Below are positions 41,691 to 50,800 of a stretch of DNA of 64,000 nt, piece by piece. This stretch comes from JAFGXT01 sp963677165 (lineage in GTDB: Bacteria; Verrucomicrobiota; Lentisphaeria; Victivallales; SZUA-371), in NCBI GenBank assembly GCA_963677165.2, contig CAXXSX010000001.1:1-64000 (forward strand). The letters are read 5' to 3'. Made by a program: the position numbers and the translations under genes. Every line of letters begins with the position of its first letter. Positions within the stretch are counted from its first letter, which is position 1. The notes beneath the pieces were generated by a model, which was not told where the DNA came from, searched no databases, and worked only from the letters and a program-made list of their open reading frames with translations.

Positions 41691-42279
41691 CTCCCCGAAT
41701 TCCTAAAAAATGTGACGATGTGTACGACTGACCCCGAATTTCCTGACCCCGAATTTCCTGACCCCGAATTTCCTGACCCCGAATTTCCTGACCCCGAATT
41801 TCCTAAAAAATGTGACGATGTGCACGACTGACCCCGAATTCCACCCCGAATTCCCCCGAGTTCCACAGGTTTGACCCCGAGTTTCAACAAAAATGTATCC
41901 ATGTACAGGTTTGACCCCGAGTTCCGTACAGGTTTGACCCCGAGTTCCGTTCAACAAAAATGTATCCATGTACAGGTTTGACCCCGAGTTCCGTACAGGT
42001 TTGACCCCGAGTTCCGCCCCGAGTTCCGTTGACCCCGAGTTTTCCAGGTTTGACCCCGAGTTTTCCATGTACAGGTTTGACCCCGAGTTTTCCCCGAGTT
42101 TTCATGTACAGGTTTGACCCCGAGTTTTCAGGTTTGACCCCGAGTTTTTTGACCCCGAGTTTTCCCGAGTTTTCCAGGTTTGACCCCGAGTTCCACAGGT
42201 TTGACCCCGAGTTCCAATCCATGTACAGGTTTGACCCCGAGTTCCATCAGGTTTGACCCCGAATTCCCCTGACTCCGAG
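41691..42279 (+). repeat. nested truncated-repeat array 2 (about 27 units)
   Basis: About 27 contiguous units, all ending ACCCCGAATT or ACCCCGAGTT and each starting at a different point in one master sequence. The first eight are of the CGACTG type (two full units starting TCCTAAAAAATGTGACGATG, four of only TCCTGACCCCGAATT). The remainder are of the CAGGTTTG type, in lengths from about 9 to 44 bases. There are no spacers: units abut. Frames through it on the minus strand encode peptides that merely repeat (NSGSNLYM, TRGQTC) and are not genes. Confidence 0.85.
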
Positions 42280-42294
42280 ATGCACTTTCCTGAG

Positions 42295-42615
42295 TTAATA
42301 AACGAATAAAAAACCGAAAGATACAATAGTAAGAACAACTACATAAAAAATTTTCTTTATTTCGCATACTGTATCTATATCATATACTTCATTAATTTTT
42401 TTCTGATTCTCTTCATTACTTGGGTCGCATGACTTTAAATTAAACAAAGAACCTAATGAACATACAAGATAGGCTACCGACAAAAGCTTTGATTTCGCTG
42501 TTAACGATATAAGAAAAATGAATAGTGAAAGAACTATCACATAAATAACGATGCCTTTATTCTTTAAAAAAATTTTAAGGAAATCTCTCGCTTCTTTTTT
42601 GAGTATGTTGCTCAC
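42295..42615 (-). CDS. small membrane protein
   Basis: A 106-residue protein. GTG at 42615 is chosen because AGGAGAAACA lies directly before it; the longer frame to 42795 reads through repeat A and is rejected. Two or three hydrophobic segments: GIVIYVIVLSLFIFLISL, LLSVAYLVCSLGSL, and a C-terminal IFYVVVLTIVSFGFLFVY. An acidic loop (DPSNEENQKK) separates them. No family recognised. It lies directly next to array 2, 16 bp from its edge. Confidence 0.55.
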   Translation of the reverse strand: MSNILKKEARDFLKIFLKNKGIVIYVIVLSLFIFLISLTAKSKLLSVAYLVCSLGSLFNLKSCDPSNEENQKKINEVYDIDTVCEIKKIFYVVVLTIVSFGFLFVY

Positions 42616-42715
42616 TGTTTCTCCTGTGTTAGATATAAACAAAACATTGCGTTCGATTATGATGTTTCCAACGCGAGCCCTAGGACAATAATGCTCTACC
42701 TTAAGCGATCCACAT

Positions 42716-42802
42716 GGTAGGGACGGTTCTCCGCAACCGTCCGCAACTTTGTGTCTAAATACAAAATTCTTGGAGCCGGCGCGCTCGGAGATCACGCCCT
42801 AC
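42716..42802 (-). repeat. MITE-like palindromic element, copy A
   Basis: An 87-bp element with ends GGTAGGGACGG and CGCCCTAC, in which GGACGGTTCTCC pairs roughly with CGCAACCGTCC. The reverse complement of copy B at 43491 aligns along the whole length, including the central TTTTGTGC..GCACAAAA region. Homology extends past the element: its right flank (TTTCGCATGACTCATTAG) matches the left flank of copy B inverted. Confidence 0.8.
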
Positions 42803-42917
42803 TCATTGCGTCTTGTTTCGCATGACTCATTAGAAACTAGAGTTCCATCAATAATATTCGCCTCATCTAACGACGTTACCGTTGGCGCTCCTTATGTTTT
42901 CCCCAAGCTCCTTAAAT

Positions 42918-42953
42918 AAAAAATGTGACTATGTGTACGACTGAACCCGAGTT
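42918..42953 (+). repeat. lone full unit of the array family
   Basis: AAATGTGACTATGTGTACGA followed by CTGAACCCGAGTT, one base different from the array core, alone at the 3' side of the island. Shows that a full unit can exist singly. Confidence 0.75.
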
Positions 42954-42992
42954 GCTTCGTTTCTTTTACTGAGTTGAACTGATTCCAATATG

Positions 42993-43310
42993 CTATAGCA
43001 ATTCCTTGTCGCTTGGGGGTGAGTTAGATTTATATTTGCATTCAACTTTACAATTCAATTTAAAAACTCTTAAAATATGTTTAAGTACTTTTGACTTATT
43101 TTTTACTTCGAGATAAAGAAATACATAAACGAGAAATAATGAAAAAGCCATAGAACTATTTTTTAATCTATCGATTTCTAATCTATCAGATAAAAAAAGA
43201 TTAACAATAAAACTAAAACAAAATGCTGATAGTAGGAAAATTATAGCAATAATTCCCCAATACAGTAATAAAGAAGAACAAATTTTAATACCTAAAATGA
43301 TATTTTTCAT
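42993..43310 (-). CDS. small membrane protein between inverted elements
   Basis: A 105-residue protein with a start of MKNIILGIKICSS, two N-terminal hydrophobic segments (LLLYWGIIAIIFLLSAFCFSFIVNLF), another (MAFSLFLVYVFLYLEV) and a basic tail with a Cys pair (KLNCKVECKYKSN). A+T-rich, unlike surrounding core genes. It lies between MITE copies A and B. No family is recognised, and no ribosome site is obvious. Confidence 0.5.
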   Translation of the reverse strand: MKNIILGIKICSSLLLYWGIIAIIFLLSAFCFSFIVNLFLSDRLEIDRLKNSSMAFSLFLVYVFLYLEVKNKSKVLKHILRVFKLNCKVECKYKSNSPPSDKELL

Positions 43311-43490
43311 ATTATATTAAACTCAATGTTCAAATTACAAGTGCGACAGTTAAGGTCTTTACTTTCCCCGAAAAACAAAACGTCTTTCTTCAATATGCTT
43401 CACATGTCTGCAATTGCAACTTGCTTTTTTATGAATGGGGATTAAACTATATATTAGTATTTAATGAGTCTTGCGAAATAGACGAATTTA

Positions 43491-43579
43491 GGTAGGGCGA
43501 GCTCTCCGCAGCGCGCCGTCTCTTGGTATTTTGTGCTTAGGCACAAAATAGCGGACGGTTACGGAGAACCGTCCCTACC
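43491..43579 (+). repeat. MITE-like palindromic element, copy B
   Basis: 89 bp from GGTAGGGCGAGC to GAACCGTCCCTACC, with a central hairpin TTTTGTGC-TTAG-GCACAAAA. Its wider flanks are themselves inverted (TGAGTCTTGCGAAAT left, ATTTCGCATGAGTTTT right), so the whole unit is about 145 bp. Copy A is the inverted counterpart. Confidence 0.8.
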
Positions 43580-43889
43580 CGGAAAAATGCATTTCGCATG
43601 AGTTTTTAGTGCTTAATTGATTAAGGAATTTTATTATAGATTACCGAATTTAAGACAATCATAAGTCATTTTTAATAGCGATGGCTTTCAGCATTACCGT
43701 TTCTGATTGAAAACGCCAAATTTTTAGAACAAAGAAACAGAATGTTGGGAGTTGCGCTCGTTTATAATCGATGTATTATAAACGGGCGTATCTTTCATTT
43801 TCGGCGCATTCACCATATCTTTGTTCGGGCATTGGCGTGCCTCAATCAGGTGTGATTGAATGCGCCTCTTTTGTGTATTCGATCTTCCG

Positions 43890-43975
43890 GTACTGCTTTC
43901 GCATAATTAAAATTCTGCTTCCGTAGCGCAAAGCGCGAAGTATGAAGCAGTACAAACGCAATCCGTCGTACGGAT
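43890..43975 (+). repeat. structured REP-like block before the 166-aa ORF
   Basis: GTACTGCTT (43890-43898) pairs with AAGCAGTAC (43945-43953), and alternatively CTGCTTC (43915-43921) pairs with GAAGCAG (43944-43950) enclosing GCGC-AAA-GCGC; then the hairpin ATCCGT-CGT-ACGGAT follows. Two competing stems share the same 3' arm. The 3' part resembles 32381-32440. Confidence 0.55.
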
Positions 43976-43990
43976 GGGGGATTAGATGAA

Positions 43991-44491
43991 ATGGAAGTGT
44001 CGACAAAGTATCAAGCAAGCAGTAAACCGGAAGAATTTTTTGGAACTGAACAGGGATCGTTATTTCATGAATTCCTGGAGCTCTATCGTGATCGTATCGA
44101 AAGTATTAAATACACTCCGTTCGGACCCGAGGAAGGTCTGAAACTAAAGATTAACTGCTTTGGTCCTGATGTAAGAACCGTTTCCCTAAAGAACGATACT
44201 ATCACTGACGGACAATATATCATTGCCCTGACAAAACTTGATCGACCAATGGAGCTTGGTTCCGCACACCTGATGTTGACATTAATGGGGTGGGAAGGTC
44301 GTCCGATCTATACTCCGGCATTCCGCGACGACATGACCCCCGTGCTCGGTTGTTCGCGTCGCCGTGACCGATTGACTGATATCCAGGAATTCTATGATAT
44401 GACGATCGGGCTAGCCGAAGCTATTGAGAAAATAGATTCGGTAATAAAAAGCCAAAGGGTCTTCTCCTATCTCTGGAAAAATTTTAATTAG
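43991..44491 (+). CDS. hypothetical protein
   Basis: A 166-residue soluble protein with no family recognised. The N-terminus is polar (STKYQASSKPEEFFGTEQG), the middle strand-rich (GLKLKINCFGPDVRTVSLKNDTI), then TLMGWEGRPIYTPAFRDDMTPVLGCSRRRDR and a helical C-terminus (IQEFYDMTIGLAEAIEKIDSVI). GGGGGA lies shortly before the ATG. Codon use is like that of the core genes, unlike its A+T-rich left neighbours. Monocistronic within the repeat island. Confidence 0.6.
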   Translation: MEVSTKYQASSKPEEFFGTEQGSLFHEFLELYRDRIESIKYTPFGPEEGLKLKINCFGPDVRTVSLKNDTITDGQYIIALTKLDRPMELGSAHLMLTLMGWEGRPIYTPAFRDDMTPVLGCSRRRDRLTDIQEFYDMTIGLAEAIEKIDSVIKSQRVFSYLWKNFN

Positions 44492-45082
44492 TCTTTTTTG
44501 TGATTTTAAATTGAGTTTCAATATATTCAAACCGCTAATTGGCAATTCAGATTCAGGGTTTTGGGTCTGGAATTGTTGCAGATGATTTTCTCCTTCGTCT
44601 GTATATTGGTTGCGTTGAAATTCAGGCCCATTTTGTATTCAGTCTGATAACGCGTCACTTTGGCTTGCTTATAGCACGAAGAACCCTAGAGCAGCGGCGC
44701 CGCAACCAAAGGAATTAAGAATTAAAAAAATGCGGGAGCAAAGTAGTGCCTGTTTTGATAAAACCGGCACACCGTGCATCAGCACGGCAGTTTATCCATG
44801 AAAAATAAAAACGATCCTACTGTCGCTGGTGCGACGGGCGTTTTCATCGAAAATCGCCCCTACCAAGAAGGGCTTCGCGCTGATTAAAATTGAAGCCGTT
44901 AGATTAACACCTTACGGAATTAATAGTTAAACGTTTATGAATGTTGCATTGTGAAAATCTTTCTAAAAAAAAGGAAAAATTTAAAAATCTTCGTGGTTCT
45001 TCGTGCTCTTCATGGTGAGGGAAACAGGAGTGACCCATTACTTCAGTCTGACCCATTATTTTATTTTTGTTAAAAGAAACTA
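44492..45082. other. 590-bp stretch with palindromes and repeat relics
   Basis: Contains the palindrome GCGGCGCCGC (about 44694-44703), hairpins CCGTGC/GCACGG (about 44774-44789) and GGGCGTTTTC/GAAAATCGCCC (about 44838-44863), and the relic block at 44985-45062. A 61-codon minus-strand frame here is only the repeat read as peptide. Confidence 0.5.
44985..45062. repeat. dispersed-repeat relics
   Basis: CTTCGTGGTTCTTCGTGCTC, a word dispersed in many genomes, then GTGACCCATTACTTCAGTCTGACCCATTATT, whose twice-occurring TGACCCATTA recalls the TGACCCC of the arrays. Probably remains of transposon-associated sequence. Confidence 0.5.
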
Positions 45083-45129
45083 TTGACATTTGTAAAGGTT
45101 TGAAATATAATATGTGTAGCGTTACACAT
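45083..45129 (+). promoter_or_regulatory. consensus promoter and LacI-type operator
   Basis: TTGACA (45083-45088), 17-bp spacer, TATAAT (45106-45111): a full sigma70 consensus. Directly after it is the palindrome ATGTGTA-GCGT-TACACAT (45112-45129) covering the transcription start, the natural site for the LacI protein encoded next. Confidence 0.88.
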
Positions 45130-45149
45130 AATTAAACATAAAATATAAA

Positions 45150-46163
45150 ATGAGCTATAAGAAAGTCACATTAAAAGAGGTTGCGAAAGAAGCCGGGGTG
45201 AGTTTGATTACTGCGTCGAATGTAATGGGCGGGAAAAATCTGAATCATGCCAGTAAGGAAACGCGCGAGAAAGTACGTGCGGCGGCCGGTAAGTTGGGAT
45301 ATCGTCCTAATCTGGCGGCACGGCAGCTTGCCAGCCAGAAAAATAATGTGATCGGGATGTTGATCGACAGCGGAGCTCCGGCATTTTATCGAGATGTAAT
45401 GAAAGAGCTGGAACAACTGGCGAATGACAAGAACTGGCGGCTTCAGGTTGGTATTGTCCATGAAAATATGAATTCCATTAAACAATATGTAGATGATTTT
45501 CTAGGCAGCCGGATTGATCATATTATTTGCGCAACGCATAATTATCCTGAATTCGGTTCAAAAGTTCCTGCCTTGTTCGAATCTTTCAGCAACGTAGTAT
45601 TTCTTGAGGAACCTTTTGTTGAAACTAAATTTCCGGTTATAGCCTCCGATCACTACAGCAACTATTTCAATGCGGTATCCGGCCTGATTAAGCGCGGACG
45701 TAAGCGAATTGTGTGCTGTGCGCGTCGTAATGCATATCAGGACCCCAGCTATTTCAAGGCACGGGATGGAGTAATAGACGCTTACAAATCAAACAACATT
45801 TCGTTTGAAGAAAGCTTCTGGTTGCCGTTTGAATCCAGTTTTACCGAAAGTTTTCCGGAAATACTGGCAGTAAAACCGGATGCATTGATTGTAAGTAAAG
45901 ATGCTGATATGTTTCGGGCATTAAGGCTTTTGAAAAAAGCCAGTCTAAAAGTTCCGCAGGATATTGCACTGTTCAGCGCCAATCTTTCAGAGTATGCCGA
46001 ACTTGCCGATCCGGCCTTTTCCGGTTTTTCCTATAACGCGAAGGAATTAGCAAAACATATTATTGAACATATATGGAAAAAGATAGAAATAGACCAAGGG
46101 AGGAATGCTGATTGGGTGAAATATGTTAAAGCGAATTTGATCTGGTCGGAATCGACTATGTAA
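45150..46163 (+). CDS. LacI-family regulator of the glycan cluster
   Basis: A 337-residue repressor. DNA-binding head VTLKEVAKEAGVSLITASNVMGGK (residues 6-29) and hinge LGYRPNLAARQLASQK; the effector domain is a periplasmic-binding-protein fold (NVIGMLIDSG, FPVIASDHYSNYFNAVSGLI, PDALIVSKDADMFRALR). It probably binds the palindrome in its own promoter and senses a sugar released by the enzymes downstream. The leader is only about 30 nt and the ribosome site is weak. Confidence 0.9.
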   Translation: MSYKKVTLKEVAKEAGVSLITASNVMGGKNLNHASKETREKVRAAAGKLGYRPNLAARQLASQKNNVIGMLIDSGAPAFYRDVMKELEQLANDKNWRLQVGIVHENMNSIKQYVDDFLGSRIDHIICATHNYPEFGSKVPALFESFSNVVFLEEPFVETKFPVIASDHYSNYFNAVSGLIKRGRKRIVCCARRNAYQDPSYFKARDGVIDAYKSNNISFEESFWLPFESSFTESFPEILAVKPDALIVSKDADMFRALRLLKKASLKVPQDIALFSANLSEYAELADPAFSGFSYNAKELAKHIIEHIWKKIEIDQGRNADWVKYVKANLIWSESTM

Positions 46164-46204
46164 GAAGTTTTTACTTTAAAAATAAAATATAAGGAAAAGG
46201 AACA

Positions 46205-46876
46205 ATGGAAAGAGAAAAAAATGATGAAGTAAAAAATAATTTTACACTCATAGAGTTGCTCGTAGTGATTGCTATTATTGCGATACTTGCGGCAATGCTT
46301 TTGCCGGCGTTAAATAATGCGAGACAAAAAGCAAAAGGGATTAAATGTGTATCGAATTTAAAACAGATTAGTACGGCGGAAGCTTTTTATGTTGGAGATA
46401 ATAATGGATATTATACGCCGTCATATAGTTCGAAATGGGCTTCTGGAAACCGCTATTGGTGTAACCGGTTAATGGAGAATAAGTATATTGTTAGACCGGG
46501 AGACTCCGGTTCTGCTGTGGTTAGGAACTGGATATTGCAATGTCCTTCCGATTTGAAGCCTGATAATTTGGGGTCTTATTCAATGAGTGTATACTTGAGT
46601 ACCTGGCGTTATAAGCCAAGTAGAGTCAAAAATACGTCTAATGCTGTTGTTTTTCTGGATTCTACAGATGATCATAATGCAAATCCCTGGAGTATTTCCA
46701 GTGCTGGAGGGACTGGAGCCGGGGCGGAATATCGGCATAAAGGTCCTTTGAAAGGAATTAATGTTTCTTATGTTGATGGACATGCAACGCGAATTGAGAC
46801 TCTTCCGCTTACTTTAATCAATACAAAAGGCTCAGAAGCATGTATCTTCTGGCAGCATCCTAATCAGTACAAATAA
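46205..46876 (+). CDS. pseudopilin-like protein with H-x9-DG end
   Basis: A 223-residue type IV pilin-like protein. The N-terminal signature NNFTLIELLVVIAIIAILAAML is the prepilin peptidase site (cleavage before F, E5 conserved) and hydrophobic stalk; then LNNARQKAKGIKCVSNLKQI. C-terminal YRHKGPLKGINVSYVDGHA carries the H-x9-DG motif of the large pilin-like family found in Lentisphaerota and Planctomycetota. It should be anchored in or extruded from the inner membrane. AAGGAA precedes the ATG. Second gene of the cluster, 41 bp after lacI. Confidence 0.9.
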   Translation: MEREKNDEVKNNFTLIELLVVIAIIAILAAMLLPALNNARQKAKGIKCVSNLKQISTAEAFYVGDNNGYYTPSYSSKWASGNRYWCNRLMENKYIVRPGDSGSAVVRNWILQCPSDLKPDNLGSYSMSVYLSTWRYKPSRVKNTSNAVVFLDSTDDHNANPWSISSAGGTGAGAEYRHKGPLKGINVSYVDGHATRIETLPLTLINTKGSEACIFWQHPNQYK

Positions 46877-46954
46877 AAAATATGAATATACTCTTGATTT
46901 TGTTATTGAATAAAAAACATTCTTTTGTTGAATCATTTTAGAGGGGGAAATATA

Positions 46955-47647
46955 ATGAAAACCAAAATACATACATTCACACTCATAGAGCTCCTTGTTG
47001 TTGTTGCTGTTATCGCTATTCTGGCAGGCATGCTGCTGCCGGCATTGAGTTCTGCTCGTGAAAAGGCTCGTGCAATTAAATGCTTAACCCAGGAAAAACA
47101 AATTGGACAAGGCTTGACATTTTATATCGACGACAATAAAGAACAGTTTCCTATAGCAAATTCAACAGTGGATCCTCATTGGGAGACGCACCTTAATAAT
47201 GATTATAGTCTACCACAGAAGATCTTTTATTGTCCTTCAGACCGTAATCGCAAGGAGTCAAACTGGTCTGATGATGATCGTTTCATTAGCTATGGTTATA
47301 ATATTCTCGGATTGGGATTTTACTCCTCTAACTATAATCCTTTAAATGGTAAAACCGTTTCTCTATTCAGCTGTAAGCTCAGCCAAATCAAAAGCCCGTC
47401 CAATATGCTGGCGCTGGTAGATTCTTACAGGGTTAAATATACGGGGCTTGAAGGATATTTTGTTGCGGTTCCTGACACATCATTATGGGGAGATTTTTTG
47501 CCTTATCGGCGTCACAAGAAAGGAGCTAATGTCATGTTTGTCGATGGTCATGCGGGCAAGGTTGATATTCAGGTATTGACGACTGCAAATTATAGTGACT
47601 CTGGAGCTCCTATAAACAACTACAGTATCTGGAGTCCGGTTCGATAA
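46955..47647 (+). CDS. pseudopilin-like protein with H-x9-DG end
   Basis: A 230-residue paralog of the preceding protein. ATG 46955 is chosen since AGAGGGGGA lies just upstream; a longer frame from 46925 is rejected. Prepilin signature HTFTLIELLVVVAVIAILAGML, then LSSAREKARAIKCLTQEKQIG, and C-terminal RRHKKGANVMFVDGHAGKV with H-x9-DG. The variable globular part differs from its neighbour, so the two probably recognise different partners or ligands. 188 bp follow before the DUF4838 gene. Confidence 0.9.
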   Translation: MKTKIHTFTLIELLVVVAVIAILAGMLLPALSSAREKARAIKCLTQEKQIGQGLTFYIDDNKEQFPIANSTVDPHWETHLNNDYSLPQKIFYCPSDRNRKESNWSDDDRFISYGYNILGLGFYSSNYNPLNGKTVSLFSCKLSQIKSPSNMLALVDSYRVKYTGLEGYFVAVPDTSLWGDFLPYRRHKKGANVMFVDGHAGKVDIQVLTTANYSDSGAPINNYSIWSPVR

Positions 47648-47835
47648 TTAAAAGAAAGTTAATAATGTTGCGTTTATCGGAGTTCTTGGTTATTGTTGGA
47701 ATACTTGCCTTTTATGGCAGTCGCAATAGAGTGTTTCTAAATAATATTTATAGCTCTTTGAATTTATGAATCGTTTGAGTCATAAAGTGCCAAGATCATT
47801 ATTGTATAAAAAACAAAATTTGATAAGGAAATAGT

Positions 47836-50800
47836 ATGTTGTGCATAAAAAAAACGTACCGCCTGGCGGCAATTTTGGCTTTAGTAACATTTTTCTCAAT
47901 GGTATCTTTTGCTGAGACTTTTGATGTTTATAGCCAGAAGGGAAAAAGTAAATTAATAAAACTTAGTGATATAGGGGTAGGTGTTCAGCATTTTACTGTT
48001 CCTTATAAAAGGGTTTGTACACAAGTCGATTTTTTTCTGGATTCAGGCAATGTAGTAAAGCGTTTTCCCCAGCACAGCCTGATTCTCAGGATTTATGACA
48101 GTTCGCAAAAACTGATTAAAACCAAACTTGTCCGCTGTAATCAAATAAAAAAGAAAACTGACTGGATATCTGTGAAAGGGCTGAATTTGCCTACAGGAAA
48201 ATACCGTATTGAATTGTTTACAAACAGTAATCCCGTTAAATCTTACTTGAAGCTTTTTCTCTTTTCAAATAGCCGTAATACCAATGGCTATGCTGCTAGT
48301 GGATGGCGTGGGGGAAAACCGCTTGAAGGTGATTTTAAGGTAAGATTAGTTTTAGCCGCCGGGAAGGACGTGGAAAGCTTGGAGCTGGGCAATGATACGC
48401 ACAATATTATAAGTAACAATAAAGCGAATTATCCCATTGTTTTGTCGATGAATTCGGCGAAGGCAGAACTGTATGCCGCAGAATTTCTTCAAGATAATCT
48501 TAGAGAAATTACTGGTGTTACCCTGCCAATTATAACAGCGGATCAGTATCAGTCCGGCCCGATGATTGCAGTGGGATTCAATTCAAAACTTCCTTCGGCA
48601 TTATCTCCGGCCGCCTTTGGTGAATTAAATGATCAGGAACTGCTGATTCAGCCGACTTCGGATATTTTATTGCTTGCCGGAGGTAGTCCGGCTGGAACTC
48701 TATATGCCGTTTATGAATATCTCTATCGTCTGGGAATGCGCTGGTTTACTCCGGAATTTAAAAAGTTACCCAAGCTTACGAATGTTCCATTGCCTCAAGT
48801 TTCTTATCGCTACTCTCCTTCGGTGTTGGGACGCTCTGTTCCTGTTGGAAATAATGGAACAATGCAGTGGCGCTCATGGTCTCATTTGACGAAAAAACAT
48901 GATTGGATCTCTTTAGGTGAAAAGTATGGTTTTCCTTATTCATCCGGTCCAGATATGCATACCTTCTGGCGGTTGATTTCAAAATCAGTGCTGAAAAAAC
49001 ATCCGGACTGGCTCTGCATGAAAAACGGTAAAAGAGAACTTCCCGTTGGAACAACATGGGGATTATGTCTGAGTAATCCAAAAGTAAGGAAGTATGTCGT
49101 TGCACGAACAATTGATTATGCCCGGAAGCATCCCATGAAAAGAACAATATGGGTTGGACAAAACGATGGCTCTGCTTACTGTACTTGCGACAAATGTAAG
49201 GAATTCTATAAAGCTCATGGCGATCGGCCATCTTCTATAATGCTGCAGCTCGCGAATGAGTTATCTGATGCTTTAGAAAAAGAACTACCGGGACGTACAG
49301 TCAAGACTTTGGCTTACAACTGGACACTGAAGCCTCCTGAAAACATGACAGCCAGAGATAATATCATGGTCATGTTTTGTCCTATGGGTAGTTTCTTTTT
49401 GCCGATTGCAACTGATCCGGCCCGAAAAAAGCAGCGGGAAGCATTTTTAGGATGGAAAAAGATTGTGAAGCATATGGATGTTTATCTGTATTTTCCTTTT
49501 GACGATTACTGGTCACCAGCCCCTTGTACTTATACTGGTGCTGATAATATAAAGTGGTGTGCTGGAAATGGTTTTGACAGTATCATGGCGAAAATCTCAG
49601 GACATGGTAATTCTTTTGGGTCGGAATCAATGAATCTCAGGACATGGGTATACAGTCGGCTGATGTGGAACCCGACCTTGGATACTCAACAGTTAATTGA
49701 TGAATTCATCTCCGGTTATTATGGACCAGCTGCTCCTGCAGTTAAGCAGGCATTTAAATTGGCTCATGAGAATATTTATGACAAACAGGGCAATTTTATT
49801 AAACACAATAATGGAAGCATTGTTCCAAATTATGTAAATCCGAGTACAGTCCGAAAGATCAATAATATTTTTGAAAAAACATATAATTCACTTCCTTCGG
49901 GGATATATAAGAACCATCTTTCTTTTGCCTGGATACCATATCTGTGGGCAGACTTCTGGTTGGGATTCCGTGATATCGGACGCTATAATCCGACTTCCCG
50001 TACATGGTCTGTTCCTATGAAAGAGGGTGCCTTGCGTCATAAATACAGTCGGTTGGTCAAGCAATATATGCGGGAGCATCATGTTAATGCACTCAGTGAG
50101 TTGAGAAAATTCAATCCGGCTTTACTTAGCATTGATAAGATGGGGAAAGCGTATCCGGCTGTGTTGTTAAGAGAAGGTAATGTTCAAGCCGTTGTTATTC
50201 CCGGGGTTGGAGGACGAATTTTTGATTTCAGGAATAATACGTTGCGATTTGCACCTTTGAAGGAATTATATAACAAACTGTCTACGGAATACCCTATGTT
50301 CAGCACTACTCTGGAAAACGTCGACGGTGTTAATATTAGTGAATACAAACTTCTGAAGAGTAAGAAAAATGCTGTGACTTTGGGAGCTGTCAGGAAAGGA
50401 AAATATTCCGTTCAAAAAAAGGTTTCCCTTGTTAAGGGGGTTTTGTCCAGCGCATTTACTCTTACTCCGCAAGGCAGGAAGTCTTATGAGTTCAGGAATA
50501 ACATAATGTTTGACTTGGCGAAAGGAGTATTTGGCTTTTATCCTGTTCTCTTTATTGAACAGAAAGATGGTTCCTGGTCCGAATATGTTATGGGGTCCAA
50601 GAGCAGTTTTCACTGGCAGGCAGACAACATTAATCTTAGGAACTGTACTGGAAGAATTGTTTTGAAACGGGAAAAGAGAACTGATGGTGTTTTATTGACA
50701 TTAAATCCCGGGCAGGTAAAGAAATTAAGTTATTGGTATACTCGCTACCAGAAAGGAAAACCTGCATATTGTGGTTTCCTTCGCTTTTTCATATACGGCA

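Larger units (their letters stand above)
42616..42992. other. 377-bp stretch with repeat elements
   Basis: Contains the MITE-like copy A (42716-42802) with its right flank and one lone array unit (42918-42953). No gene. Confidence 0.6.
43311..43990. other. 680-bp non-coding stretch rich in palindromes
   Basis: Contains MITE-like copy B (43491-43579) with flanks, a perfect hairpin CGTTTATAAT/ATTATAAACG (43759-43784) and the structured block at 43890-43975. No ORF with support. Confidence 0.6.

Noticed and set aside
41691..42279. CRISPR array
   Set aside because: Units abut without unique spacers, lengths vary and no cas gene is present.
41651..42338. Minus- and plus-strand frames across array 2 coding for repeated peptides
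   Set aside because: The peptides only reflect the DNA repeat, switch frame between units and have no ribosome site.
42616..42795. Upstream extension of the 106-aa membrane protein
   Set aside because: It is MITE copy A read as protein; AGGAG and GTG lie inside the frame at 42615.
44904..45089. 61-codon minus frame with HHEEHEE
   Set aside because: Known peptide image of a dispersed DNA repeat; no gene support.
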